DNA of 64,000 nucleotides from Heloderma charlesbogerti (GCA_026122225.1 JANEZZ010002240.1:1-64000), one strand, 5' to 3'; numbered from the stretch's first letter, positions 23,830 through 35,377 are shown. The notes: a model not told the origin generated them from the letters alone. Program-made: numbers and translations.

Positions 23830-24145
23830 CAGTGCCTCTTCTGTTTGAGGGGAAAGAGTCATCGACAAGGGAAAGAGCTTTTGAATTTTTTTTTGCTAGT
23901 GGTGCCCTGACTAAGGAATGGTGTCCCAAAATGGATCCCCAGCACCAACATTGCTATCTTTTAGGTGCCAGGTATGAGCAGCATTTTAAATGATGCAGGA
24001 GCTTTTAAGTGGTCTCATCGTTTTGTTCTTTGTTGTTTTAGTGGACTGCTTCTCTCATGCTTACACGCTACCCTAAAATCTTAATATGGTGAAAGGGATA
24101 TGTAAATGTTTTCAATGAATAGATAAAATAAATAAAATGCTGAAC
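23830..24145 (+). repeat. L2/CR1-clade LINE 3' tail
   Basis: Degraded end of ORF2 ('agtggtgccctgactaagg'), a 3' UTR with ttgttgttttagtgg, and an ataaataaaat end. Same pattern as 25840-25995 and 33621-33836. Confidence 0.45.
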
Positions 24146-24149
24146 TGTG

Positions 24150-24855
24150 ATGGTTACTATCACTGGAACCATTCTTTGTTCCTTGGTGAGGCAGTTCCTT
24201 TCCTCAGACTCACTTGTATCATACTTGAATCTTCTCCTTCTCTGTAGAAATGCAGCCGCTTGGGGGTACCCATCACTGCAGTTTAGGCCTCTTTTGGGTG
24301 GAAGGGTGAATTATTGAAAAAAGCTCCCAAATTTATCCATATGCATAGAAGTCTAATTGACCATTTAATGACCTGAACTGTGTTCTCACAACAGGAGCGC
24401 ACAAATAAGGAACCTCTTGGGGTTTAGTTAGGCTGGGTCTGTTTGGTCACTGTGATTTCATGAGCCATGGAGTCTTCTGACTGGATTTTTATTTTTGGTT
24501 CCATCGCATTCTAAAGAGCTCTGGGTCTGGCAGTGCATGGAAATGAATGGAGTAATCAGTGTGGAAGTTCAGCTTGTATTCTCTCTTGAGAGAGAGGGAG
24601 TGAGATTTTTATTAGCACAGTGTGATTTAAAAGAAAACTCCCAGAAAACTCCTAAATCTTAAACTCCCTTCTGCAAGTCGCTCACTTAAGTCACTTCCAT
24701 TGAACTCCCACGATCCAGATTCTTCTTGCTCTGTAATGAGGTGTCATGGGCTTTTTCTGATGAGCCTCCCTTATGCATCCAGCTAAATTCAGAATGGGTA
24801 ATCTTCAAAGTGCTTCCAGAGAAGCTTAGATATATGATTGTCCCAAGGTTGTACT
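24150..24855. other. Non-coding, no recognised feature
   Basis: No repeat or gene recognised. Confidence 0.4.
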
Positions 24856-24969
24856 TATTTATTTATTGTCACAAATTATTTATATCCCTTCTTTGAGGAT
24901 GCAACCCCTTCTAAGGCGGCTTACACGTAACTTCAGGTCCCTTCCCTACAGCACCCCTGGTGGTAGATG

Positions 24970-25110
24970 CAGGGCCAGCCCTACCATTACACAAAGTGAG
25001 ACAACTGCCTCAGATGGCAGCTGCTGGAGGGTGGCAGCAGGTTGCTGCAGGACAGAACTGTGCACCCACTAAGCTAGACTGCTGCCCTCAGGTGTGGTGG
25101 AGGATGCAGT
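24970..25110. repeat. Partial hAT-type element, cagggccagcc end
   Basis: Starts cagggccagccctaccat and continues like the reverse complement of the right part of 27169-27453 (ctgcctca, then ctgctg). The other end was not found. A LINE tail (minus) precedes it at about 24856-24945. Confidence 0.45.
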
Positions 25111-25281
25111 CCCATCGCAAAGAAGTAAGATTCAACTGTCGGTCCAGTGAGCTTCTGTAATGGAACTGGGGGTTGTGCAATCTTGTATTTTACCTCAGGA
25201 AGCAAAATGTCTTGGGCTATCTTGTCCAGGTGGAGCAGGAGCAGGCCCTTGATGTCTACTTTGCCCCCCCTCCCTCCCTCC

Positions 25282-25501
25282 CAGTGAAGGCTGGTGGCTC
25301 TTATTTCAGCAGGGCACTGAATCTGTTCCAGGTTTCAGTCAGAACCAGTCAGAACTCTAAAGGACTTATCCAAGGTGCTGAACCCATTTTGGGGATAGGG
25401 TTCAGAACTTTGGATAACTCCTTTAGAGTTCTGACTGGTTCTGACTGAAGCCCGGAGCGGATGCACTGCACTACTGAAATAGGAGTTACCGGCCTTCACT
25501 G
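25282..25501. mobile_element. Palindromic MITE, family B, intact, with 8-bp duplication
   Basis: Ends are cagtgaaggctggtgg and ccggccttcactg. The two halves are reverse complements over nearly the full 220 bp: gtttcagtcagaaccagtca pairs with tgactggttctgactgaag. Flanks ctccctcc (25274-25281 and 25502-25509) are identical, though of low complexity. The architecture fits a non-autonomous hAT element. Confidence 0.75.
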
Positions 25502-25839
25502 CTCCCTCCCTCTCTCTCCTGGGATTATTCCCACAGAGCTGTGGGTGGTAGGTGGCCCTGTAGGTGAGGGGAATCCCCCCCTTCCCATTTTCAGTAAATG
25601 TAGCTTTGAAGCTTTGATATAGACTCTGGCTTGAGACCATCTTAAGTGTGTAGCTTGGTGTTGCGAATATCTTTTATTTAACTGTAAATATCTTTTCTTT
25701 AACTGTAGCTGCTAGAGAGTCTGATTAGGAGGTTCAGGACCATGGCACATGGAAGAAGGGAGGGCTAATCCCCCAGTTGCTATTTGGAGAGAAGCTCCCA
25801 TTGGCACCGTCTGAAAACAGCTGCTCCTGCTCTATTTTT

Positions 25840-25995
25840 TTCTGGTTAGAATCATTAGATTGTTTTTAGATTGATTTTTAACCATGTTATTTTGAATGCT
25901 TCGTGCCTGTTGTGTTTTTAGTGGATTGTTGTTTTGTCACCTATCACAGTGGTGGAAAGGTGGAATAAATGCTAGTGGTCAATAAATAATTACAT
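25840..25995 (+). repeat. L2/CR1-clade LINE 3' tail
   Basis: Contains gattgatttttaaccatgtt and 'ttttagtggattgttg', and ends with aataaatgct and aataaataat. Confidence 0.45.
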
Positions 25996-26037
25996 TTGGG
26001 GGAAACGAAAGGACTTCAATAAGGCTAGCGATACTGA

Positions 26038-26165
26038 GAGGCAGTGTGGTTTAGTAGCTACAGTGATGGGCTAGGACTGGGGAGACTCAGGTTCGAATCC
26101 ACACTCAGTTGGGTGACCTTGGCCCTGTCACGGTCTCTCAGCCTAATCTGCTTCACAGGGTTATG
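26038..26165 (+). mobile_element. tRNA-derived CORE-type SINE
   Basis: tRNA-like head with gtggtttagtagctacagt (box A region) and gttcgaatcc (box B, 26091-26100), followed by a CORE-like 'gggtgaccttgg' and 'tctctcagcctaa'. The 3' tail is missing. A longer relative lies at 43088-43300. Confidence 0.75.
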
Positions 26166-26404
26166 TGAACCTATGATTTGCCACAAAAATTCAGCAACAA
26201 AGGGTTAAAAAGGACAAATGCAGCTTGTTTTCAAATCACCATTTTTTTTCCTGCCACCACCACAAATTTTGGTGGCACGGCATGGCCTGCCCTGGAGGAC
26301 AGTGTGGGACGCAAGCAGGCCATGGCCTCTATGTTCCCCACCTCTAATTTGGGGGACCATCACATTATCTGCTAGGGGGTTTCTGTTTTTCTATGGATGT
26401 AACC

Positions 26405-26880
26405 CAATTACAGTGGCCATGTGCCCTACATTACAGAGGACAGGACAGTCCTCTGTTTGAAGGCATCCTCTGTCTGTAGAGCTGTCCAGTCCAAATCCAG
26501 TTTAAAGATAAAGAAGCATAAGAAGGGAGAGCAGGGCAGCCTTGAAGTTATGCATCAACAGTTAGCACCCGGACTGAACATGCAGGCAAACAGGTCTCCT
26601 GGTCAGTCTTTCCCACTACGGAAAGACACATTGTATTTCTATTTAAATTACAGAAACTATGTCTAAATTTGCATCTTTATAGAAATTAGCATATGCAGAT
26701 TTCATGTAACTGTCTGCCCACCTTTTGTCCTCTTTTTTGCCGATGTGTAAGTTGCCACCCTGGCTGTTATGCCACCACCCAAGCAGTCAGTCCAAGTGCC
26801 ATTTTCTTATGTCCTCCAATACTTTCCCTACTCTTTATTTTTAGTCAATGTTTATCAGTATTTCTAACATTCATGCCTTG
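26405..26880 (+). repeat. Family A dispersed repeat, longest copy
   Basis: Starts gtggccatgtgccctacatt, then paired 'gtcctctgtttgaagg' modules, a middle 'tatgcatcaacagttagcac', and an end with cctcttttttgcc. Matches 51527-51935 along its length. The class is unknown: no terminal poly-A or LTR was seen. Confidence 0.6.
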
Positions 26881-27168
26881 GGCAACATCGTCTGGCTGAC
26901 AGCCACGCAGATCTGACTGCCTGTTTGGCACATTCCCTATCAATTAGACCGCAGCTGTCACTGTATCTATTCTCAGCCTCTGGTTTTTGTTGTCGGCATT
27001 GCAGCTTTGAGAGCAACAGCACTGGCCACCGTTTAGCAGCTCTTGGGATTTCCCTCCTTTCATGTCTAGTCAGGAGCAAATCATGATATTTGTGATGCCT
27101 TTGATATCTTTTGCTTGTTTTGCTTCCTAGACAGTTCAGTGGTCTTTCCTCCTATAGGTAAGCCTATC

Positions 27169-27453
27169 CCAGGCTGGCCCAAGATATTTTGCTGCCTGAA
27201 GCAAGGGACAAGATGGCACCCCTCTCCCATTCCATGTACAGAAGCTGATCAGATTGGCAGTTAAATGTTACGTCAACACTGGTGATGGGATAGCATCTTT
27301 CACCACATCTGAGGGCAGCAGGCCAGCTTCAGGGGTGTAGGGCAGGTGGCATTCACACCTCAGCCCCTCCAATGTCTTGCTGCTATTCCCACCCACCAGC
27401 AACTGCTGTCTGAGGTGGCTGCCTCACTCTGCCTAATGGTAGGGCTGGCCCTG
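27169..27453. mobile_element. hAT-type MITE with perfect 8-bp target duplication
   Basis: Ends are ccaggctggccc and agggctggccctg. Flanks agcctatc (27161-27168 and 27454-27461) are identical. It is 285 bp and non-coding. The right part has a diverged relative at 24970-25110. Confidence 0.75.
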
Positions 27454-27544
27454 AGCCTATCAAGACTGAGGGCCCTTCTCTTGATCTTACAAGTATCAAG
27501 GAGGCTTACAAGTATCAAGGGTGTAAACAATAAGATTGCACCCT

Positions 27545-27640
27545 TACTTATTTAAAGTATTTATACCCCACTCTTCAGCTAGAAAGGTTCCCAGCATGGC
27601 TACAAATCAATAGAAACACATTGATTTGTAAGTCATGCTG
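27545..27640 (-). repeat. LINE 3' tail (minus)
   Basis: ttatttaaagtatttatacc and cagcatggctacaaatcaa fit the minus-strand end of L2/CR1-type elements. Confidence 0.4.
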
Positions 27641-29040
27641 TTTGGCTTACAGTAGAAAAAGACACAACACATAAGGGAAAAGGGATGTGGAGGGGAAAGG
27701 AAAACAAGAAAATACAGGCACCAGTTCTTAACGTTATACACTCCTTATAATGACCAGCTGTGATGGAAACAGGCTGTTCACAGTTCAAAAACAGGACCCC
27801 ACCTTCCGTGCCATGGAACTCAAGGCAATTACATGGGATTTCCAGGTGCTCTTCCCTCTAAGCACTGACTAGACTTAGACCTTCTTAGCTTCAGCAAGGT
27901 GGTTGCCTCATGTGCCGTCAGACCATGTTCTGGGACAAGGGCATGGGATCTATTCAATTTCCCCTAATGCGTTCATTTGTGTATGTATTTTTTTTATCAG
28001 AGAACTGCAATGGAAAATTTGGAGAAGTATGAAAACAGTAACCATGTTCTGATTCCCATATTAGTTCTGGAACTGCAAATTAGGTCAGATCATATTAAAA
28101 TGTGAAGCAAACAAATTTCTCCTTCAGCATGAGGTCCAGACCAGCTGGTGAAAGCAGCAGCAGGCAGAAATCTCAGCTGTTTCTATCACAGTTTAGATTT
28201 CTTTGGTTTCCATACGTGGCAGGGTTTGATCCAGAAATGTTGAGGGTACAACCTTTTATCCCTGCCACCAACCCCTCTGCTAGTGCACTCACACACATGA
28301 GCTATCTGCCATACATATCAGTAGCAGAAATCTTTGGTGTAATTTACAGGTGCTGCATTAGCCTTTGTCCTGGAAACATCTCCCCCTAATCTTGGATGTT
28401 CGGGGTCTGGCTGTTGTTCAGTTGCAAAAGAAGCACATTCTCTCAAGGGCATTGTTTGTTTTTTCACGTTTAGAAGAGCCATGGAGAGCCGCTTGACCAC
28501 AAAACCAGGAGCTGGCTGTGTTTCTGTGTATTAGATTAGCAAGGTCCCTGCTGTTGGAAATAGAATCTTTGACCATGTATAACCTATTAGGATTCTTTCC
28601 CCACCACCATTTACTGGTCTCCTGTAAACATCCTGAAATTACTTTATAATAGTTTCCCCTTTTTGCCAGCTGCTTGTGGAAGTGCCTGATATTGCTAATA
28701 TTTTTCCCACTAATTTACAGATCACAGCCTAATTGAACAAAACATATTTGTGTTTTGTGTGTATGTTTGAGAGTGTGTGCGTGTATAGATATAGATTCTA
28801 GTTACAGATGTATTTGCTTTTTATACACCATGGCAAGTCAGAAAACCAAACCAAGCAGGCTCCCAATGAGAAGGCCAAAAACTGCCTTACAGTTCTGAGG
28901 TTAGGCTTTAACATTGTAGAGTTGAAATAAACTGGATTCCTTTGACTGCCACACCAGCAGCACATCTTCTTGCAGTAATGTGCCTACTTTTTTTGGCAAA
29001 GCCATAAGCAGTTGAAACTCACTTCAGGTGTTTAAACTAA
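27641..29040. other. Non-coding, no recognised feature
   Basis: Intergenic. The 95-codon frame at 28102-28389 has no recognisable domain. Confidence 0.4.
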
Positions 29041-29045
29041 CAAGT

Positions 29046-29234
29046 GGGCCATGGCTCAGTGGTAGAGAAATGCTTTGCATGCAGAAGCTCTCAAATTCAA
29101 TTCCTCGTATCTCTAGGTAGGGTTGAAAAAATTCCTGCCTGAAACTCTGGAGAGCTGCTGCTGCCAGTCAGAGTTGACAATACTGGACTAGATGGATCAA
29201 CGGCCTGACTCAGCATTAAGCAGTTTCTTATGTT
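29046..29234 (+). mobile_element. tRNA-derived SINE, nearly complete
   Basis: Head catggctcagtggtagag (box A), diverged box B aattcaattcc, then 'gcctgaaactctggagagct' and a tail 'ctggactagatggatcaa' ending in tttcttatgtt. The best complete example of this SINE in the window. Confidence 0.75.
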
Positions 29235-29271
29235 GCTATATAACATTTTCTTTAGATTAGGCTTTAAGACA

Positions 29272-29367
29272 GGGGTGGGGAACATTTTTCAGCCCAAGGG
29301 CTACATTCCTTTTTTGAGAACTTTCCAAGGTCCACGTGCTGAGGTGGGTGCAGCCCCCGCAAAACCT
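29272..29367. repeat. Host repeat of the BovB insertion, left part
   Basis: Sequence from aggggtggggaacat to gcaaaacct continues after the BovB at 32582 (gcaaaacctaggtggggtta). The nine bases gcaaaacct (29359-29367 and 32582-32590) are the target duplication. The host looks like an older interspersed repeat. Confidence 0.55.
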
Positions 29368-29376
29368 TGTTGTTGT

Positions 29377-31469
29377 TCAGTCGTTCAGTCGTGTCCGACT
29401 CTTCGTGACCCCATGGACCATAGCACGCCAGGCCTTTCTGTCCTGCACTCTCTCCCGGAGTGTGCTCAAGTTCATATTCATTGCATCGGTGATGCTATCT
29501 AGCCATCTCATCCTCTGCCGTCCCCTTCTCCTTTTGCCTTCAGTCTTTCCCAGCATCAGGGTCTTTTCCAGAGAGTTTTCTCTTCGCATTAGGTGGCCAA
29601 AATATTTCAGCTTCAGCTTCAGTACCTGTCCTTCCAATGAGCACTCAGGGTTGATTTCCTTTAGGATGGACTGATTTGACCTCCTTGCAGTCCAGGGGAC
29701 TCGTAAGAGTCTTCTCCAGCACCACAGTTCGAAAGCATCAATTCTTCGGCGCTCAGCCTTCCTTATAGTCCAGCTCTCATAGCCATACATTACTACTGGG
29801 AAAACCATAGCTTTGATTATACGAAACTTTGTCGGCAAGGTGATATCTCTGCTTCTTACTACGCTGTCTAGGTTTGCCATAGCTTTCCTCCCAAGGAGCA
29901 AGCGTCTTTTAATTTCATGGCTACAGTCACCGTCTGCGGTGATCTTGGAGCCCAAGAAAGTAAAATCTGTCACTGCTTCCATTTCTTCCCCTTCTATATG
30001 CCAGGAAGTGATAGGGCCAGATGCCATGATCTTAGTTTTTTAATGTTGAGTTTCAAACCAGCTTTTGCACTGTCCTCTTTCACCCTCAACAAGAGGCTCT
30101 TGAGATCCTCTTCGCTTTCTGCCATTAGGGTGGTATCGTCTGCATATCGGAGGTTGTTGATAATTCTCCCAGCAATCTTAATTCTGACCTCTGATTCATC
30201 CAACCCGGCGTTTCTCATGATGTACTCTGCATATAAGTTAAATAAGCAGGGTGACAATATGCAGCCTTGTCGTACTCCTTTCCCAATTTTGAACCAATCG
30301 GTTGTTCCATGTCTGGTTCTTACTGTTGCTTCTTGACCCTCGTACAGGTTTCTCAGGAGACAGGTAAGGTGGTCTGGTACTCCCATCACTTTAAGAATTT
30401 GCCACAGTTTGTTGTGATCCACACAAGCAAAGGCTTTAGCGTAGTCAATGAAGCAGAAATAGACGTTTTTCTGGAATTCTCTTGCTTTCTCCATGATGCA
30501 GCGAATGTTGACGATTTGATCTCTAGTTCCTCTGCCTCTTCGAAACCCAGCTTGTACTTCCGGTAGTTCTCGGTTCGCATACTGCTGAAGCCTAGCTTAT
30601 AGGATTTTGAGCATCACCTTGCTGGCATGTGAAATGAGCGCAATTGTGCGGTAGTTTGAACACTCTTTGGCGTTGCCCTTCTTTGGAATTGGAATGTAAA
30701 CTGACCTTTTCCAGTCTTGCGGCCATTGTTGAGTGTTCCAAATTTGTTGGCATATTGAATGCAGCACTTTCACAGCATCATCTTTTAGGATTTTAAATAG
30801 CTTAGCTGGAAGACTGTCATCTCCGCTAGCTTTGTTGTTACTAATGCTTCCTAAGGCCCACTTGACTTCACTCTCGAGGATGTCCGGCTCAAGTTCAGTG
30901 ACTGCACTATCATGGCTATCAGGGACATTCAGATCTTTCCTGAATAGTTCTTCTGTATATTCTTTCCACCTCTTCTTAATCTCATCTGCTTCTGTTAGGT
31001 CCCTGCCTTCTTTGTCCTTTATCATGCCCATCTTTGCACAAAACGTTCCCTTGAGATCTCCGATTTTCTTGAAGAGATCTCTAGTCTTTCCCATTCTGTT
31101 GTTTTCCTCGATTTCTTTGCATTGTTCATTTAAGAAGGCCTTCTTGTCTCTCCTTGCTATTCTCTGGAACTCTGCATTCAGTTGGGTATATCTTCCCCTT
31201 TCTCCCTTGCTTTTCGCTTCCCTTCTTTCCTCAGCTACTTGTAAAGCCTCATCAGACAGCCACTTGGCTTTCTTGCATTTCTTTTTCTTTGGGATGGATT
31301 GAGTTGCTGCCTCCTGAACAATGTTACGGACCTCCGTCCATAGTTCCTCAGGCACTCTGTCTGTCAGGTCTAATCCCTGAAATCTATTCCTCACCTCCAC
31401 TGTATATTCATAAGGGATATGATTTAGGTCATACCTGAATGGTTTAGTGGTTTTCCCTACGTTCTTCAA
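29377..31469 (-). pseudogene. BovB reverse transcriptase, broken into three frames
   Basis: Three collinear pieces: N-terminal RT (30597-31469, 290 codons), catalytic core (29994-30494) and C-terminal region (29377-30027). The core shows FIDYAKAFACVDH (motif A, catalytic Asp), RQGCILSPCLFNLY (motif B) and YADD at 30135-30146 (motif C). The C-terminal piece carries a KRRRGRQRMRW basic block. A TAA at 30597-30599 interrupts the first piece where copy A has a CAA sense codon. A frameshift near 30030 separates core from C-terminus. In the family this enzyme nicks and copies its own RNA into DNA at the target. Here it cannot be made whole. Confidence 0.9.
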
Positions 31470-32203
31470 TTTAAGCCGAAATTTTGCAACAAGAAGCTCA
31501 TGATCTGAGCCACAGTCAGCTCCAGGTCTTGTTTTTACTGACTGTATAGAGCTTCTCCATCTTTGGCATGGACATAATCAATCTGATTTCGATATTGACC
31601 ATGTGGTGATGTCCATGTGTAGAGTCGTCTCTTGTGCTGTTGAAAAAGAGTGTTTGCTATGATCAGCGTGTTCTCTTGGCAAAACTCTATTAGCTTTTGT
31701 CCTGCTTCATTTTGTACACCAAGGCCATGCCTGCCTGTTATCCCGGTGATTTCTTGACTTCCTACTTTAGCATTCCAATCCCCTATGATGAAGAGGACAT
31801 CTTTCTTTGGTGTTAGTTCTAGAAGGTGTTGTAGGTCTTCATAGAACCGATCAACCTCAGCTTATTCAGCATCAGTGGTTGGGGCATAGACTTGAATTAC
31901 TGTGATGTTGAATGGTTGCCTTGGATTCGTTCTGAGATCATTCTATCATTTTTAAGATTGTACCCCAGTACTGCTTTTCCCACCCTTTTGTTGACCATGA
32001 GTGCTACTCCATTTCGTCTAAGGGATTCTTGCCCACAATATTAGATATGATGGTCACCTGAATTAAATTCGCCCATGCCTGTCCATTTTAGTTCACTGAT
32101 TCCCAAGATGTCGATGTTCAATCTTGCCATCTCATGTTTGACCACCTCCAGCTTACCTTGATTCATTGATCTTACATTCCAGGTTCCTAAACAATATTGT
32201 TCT
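31470..32203 (-). pseudogene. BovB endonuclease region, broken
   Basis: Apurinic-type endonuclease part of the BovB protein, upstream of the RT on the minus strand. The homologous piece in copy A (1883-2152) reads with MARLNIDILGISELKW, the typical start of this domain. Copy C has a TAA at 32041-32043 where copy A has a Tyr codon, and a 4-bp deletion near 31567 relative to copy A. No long frame survives. The function (first-strand nicking of the target) is known for the family and lost here. Confidence 0.8.
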
Positions 32204-32590
32204 TTACAGCATCAGATTTCCTTTTCACCACCAGACACATCCACAGCTGAGTGTCCTTTCGGCTTTGGCCCAGCCACTTCACTCTTTCTGGCGCTACTTA
32301 GAAATACCCTCTGCTCTTCCCCAGTAGTATATTGGACACCTTCCGACCTGAGGGGCTCATCTTCCGGCGTCATCTCTTTTAGCCTTGTGATACGTTCCAT
32401 GGGGTTTTCTTGGCAAGAATACTGGAGTGGGTTGCCATTTCCTTCTCCAGTGGACCACATTTTGTCAGAACTCTCCACCATGACCTGTCCATCTTGGGTG
32501 GCCCTGCACGGCACAGCTTATGGCTTCACTGAGTTACACAAGCCCCTTTGCCACAACAAGGCAGTGATCCATGAAGGGGCTGCAAAACCT

Positions 32591-33483
32591 AGGTGGGGTT
32601 AAAGTGGGCAGGGTCATGCCACACCCTCTTTCATACACCCACCCCACACCCACTCATTCACATACACACACACACCTCTTTCATTCATTCATTCATTCAC
32701 TCACTCACTCACTCATTCACTCACACACACACTCACGTGCACACACGCTTTCACACATAACACACCCCCTCAAAATATCATTTCATCTGGCAATTGGGCT
32801 TTTAAAAAGCCACCATTGGTGCCAATGGATGCTTAAAAACTCATGATTGCAGCGCGGGTCCGTGTGAGATTTTCCGAGGGGTGGAGGGGAGCTGAGATTT
32901 TCTAGCTGGAGTTAGCTGAAACTAACCAGAGTTACTCTCTGGAGATCTGCCTTGTAGCAGTCTTTCCCACTTATGGTCTGCTTGTGTATTTGTAAATAAA
33001 GCAAATAGTACAGAGACGCTTTATGTCTTCAGTGTTCTGTCATCCAAAGGAAAATAAATCTGCTAGCGGTGCCCCTGGAACTTTTCACCGCTTGGAGAAC
33101 TAGGAAGCTCATGCAACATTATAAAAATAAACCATGTTAAAGATCTATGAAAGTGCCAGTCTTGAATAAGCATTGTTTTCTTCTTTTTGCTTGCTATTTC
33201 GGGAGCAGGGAGCTAGAAATCTGTCTCCTAGGCTTTGCTGTGCAACCTCCGACAGCCAGTTCAAACATTACCCCCACAGACCTTTTATATAGTCAAAGGC
33301 ATGATGAAAGCCATGCAAGTCATCATGTGTGACATGCACAGATTTCTCTACTCCAACATGTGTAAATGCAATGTAAACCATTTGTGGTTTCCCAGCATGT
33401 GTGCAGGCAGCGAAATGGATGCTTTTGCGATCATGTATGTGATGTTCTGAACATGGCTGCAGCTCAATGGGGAAGGGACATAA
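32591..33483. other. Host repeat remainder and microsatellite, then non-coding
   Basis: The host repeat continues for roughly 50 bp. A CA-rich and (CATT/CACT)n tract follows at about 32655-32755. The rest to 33483 shows no gene. Confidence 0.5.
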
Positions 33484-33620
33484 TTCAGGGCTCAAGCACA
33501 TGCTTTGCTTGCAGAAAGTCCCCAATTTAATCCCTGGCATCTTCAGGTAGGGCTGGGAAGGACTAATAGCCTGGAACTAGCCAGTCAGTGTAGTACTGAG
33601 CTAGATGGGCTCATGGTCTT
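33484..33620 (+). mobile_element. tRNA-derived SINE, degraded
   Basis: 'gctcaagcacatgctttgc', then ccaatttaatccctggcatc (box B region) and a tail 'actgagctagatgggctcat'. Same family as 29046-29234. Confidence 0.65.
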
Positions 33621-33836
33621 GGAAGCCCTTTTCAGTGGTGGCACCCCAGTTCTGGGATGCCCAAGAGAGGCTCACCTGGTGCCTACATGGTAGTCTTTTT
33701 GGCACCAGGTGAATGCCTTTTTTAGTCTTTAAGTTTTAAAATTGTGTCAGTGCAAGTTTAGATCTTTGCACTGCTGCTGGTTTTTACTTCGGTTTTATTC
33801 CAAGCATATCTGTATTTTATTATATTATTGTTATTG
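33621..33836 (+). repeat. L2/CR1-clade LINE 3' tail
   Basis: 'agtggtggcaccccagttct', then 'ttttggcaccaggtgaatgc' and a T-rich end. Degraded ORF2 end plus 3' UTR. Confidence 0.5.
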
Positions 33837-34430
33837 TTGATGGGCAGTAGTTCTTATGGTTCTTGACCTTTAAAGCTGCGTTAGACAGGACAACCCAACA
33901 AACAGAGGATGCCTTCAAACTGAGGATGATTTTATGTCAGCCCTTCAAATAGAGGACTGCTAAGGATGTTGTGGGAGTCTGGGAAGGGGGTGGAGTCCAA
34001 TCGACTTCCCCTCGCTCAGCCTCCTGGACTCCAGCCTGCTGGTCCACCAAGCCACCATTTTGCATAAGAATGGTGGCTTGGCCTTTTTCGTAAATCCCCA
34101 TTTACACAAATGGCTGCCTTAAAGTGGCTATTTACACAAGATTACAGGCGTAAATGGACCATTTACGCCTGTCATCTTGTGTAAATGGCTGCTTTACAGC
34201 TGGCATTTGTGTAAATGGGGATTTAGGGGGGAAAAAAGGCTCAGCTTCCATTTTTATGCAAAATGGTGGGGCTTGGCGAGGGATCAGGAGGCTGCTTGCC
34301 AGGTGCGGTGAACAGAGTTGGGTGGCTGGTGAAGGTCCAGTGAGTGATGCACGGCACAGACTAGGGTGAGTTCGGCCATCCCCAAGGCCTGCCTTCTGTA
34401 ATAGAGGGCACATGTCCACCCTAGCATCAC
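33837..34430 (-). repeat. Family A repeat (minus), split by a palindrome
   Basis: The left part (33837-33960, 'cccttcaaatagaggactg') and the right end (cacatgtccaccctagc at about 34409-34425) are family A in minus orientation. The intervening piece contains the palindrome at 34040-34270 and seems to be an insertion. Confidence 0.5.
34040..34270. repeat. Large palindrome centred near 34158
   Basis: Left arm contains taaatccccatttacacaaa and right arm tttgtgtaaatggggattta. The centre is aggcgtaaatgg/ccatttacgcct (34146-34170). The outer arms share ccaccattttgcat/atgcaaaatggtgg. A probable MITE core; terminal duplication not identified. Confidence 0.7.
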
Positions 34431-34999
34431 CTGGGCCCTGTGAATGTGGGTTCTACATTAAATTACAAAGGTATCTGTTTTATACAGCACAGAATCATGT
34501 CAACGTTTTATCCTTTACTGAGGATCCACATCAGTACAACCCACCACAACCCTCACATTAATTGCTTCTAAGCCTTACTGATAAGTGGAAACCATCTGCT
34601 TCAGGTGGAAGGTCTTAGAGGGCCATTTTGCTGCATCCAGTCTCTTCCTCTGTGCACTGTTAAAAACATGGGTGCTGATCCAGATCTACTCTTGCACAAT
34701 GACAGGGGGCCCTGGATGGCAAAATGTACCCAGTGAGTTCAGTGGGGCCTGGATCATGATGTACCAGTGTATGTGCCCCCACCAGATGCACATCTGCATC
34801 CATGTAGAAGCCTGCTTTCTCATCACATGGATCTTCCTTCTTGGACTGGGGCAATAAACTCATATTCATATTTCAAATCTCAGGAAAACTACCATTTTTA
34901 CCTCAAATTCTGTGAAAAAATCTGATGAGACAGTTCTTTTCCCTCTTAAGCCTTTCATAGTGTTAAATATAACTTACTATTTATCTGACCATCGATAAC

Positions 35000-35377
35000 T
35001 AGGGACGTACGAGAATTTTGTTTCAGGTTGCAAATCATCCGAACTTGCCTTGTTCGGAACCCTGAATGTGAATGAGAACCCACTTTTTTGAAAAACGTTT
35101 GCACGTGCCCAGACTCATGATCACATTAGAAAAATGCATCTTTTTGAAAAATGCACACTTAGAAATGTGAATTTCCCCCCAAATACACATTTTTGAGTTT
35201 TAGTCAACGGAGGGAAAGTGCACACTTTTGAAAAATGCATGCAGAAATGTGCATTTTCTCCATTCAAACAAACGGAGAACAGATCACAAATGAAAATGGG
35301 AGCCAGCTGAACTGAGCATGGAAGTAATGTTCAGAGGATTTTGGCGAGCTCAAACATCTCTGGTTCTTCCATCCCTA
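35000..35377. mobile_element. MITE with tagggacg end
   Basis: Starts tagggacgtacgagaat; the end is either catctctg (35361) or catcccta (35377). With the second end, flanks tcgataac and tctttaac match at 6/8. The interior has inverted 'gtgcattt' and 'aaatgcac' blocks around 'ttttgaaaa'. Non-coding. Confidence 0.5.

Larger units (their letters stand above)
29368..32581 (-). mobile_element. BovB LINE, copy C, full length, inactive
   Basis: A complete insertion of 3214 bp, in line with the usual length of about 3.2 kb. Read on the minus strand it has a 5' UTR, a leader frame (32212-32514), an endonuclease region (about 31500-32200), the RT (29377-31469) and a 3' tail of CAACAA units. It is flanked by gcaaaacct on both sides, which indicates a single target-primed insertion. 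Stops and frameshifts (see the coding entries) make it inactive. It is much better preserved than copies A and B, so it is probably the youngest of the three. Confidence 0.93.

Noticed and set aside
26038..26165. tRNA-like sequence with a good box B, considered as a tRNA gene.
   Set aside because: No cloverleaf pairing of the acceptor stem is visible, and a CORE-SINE body follows.
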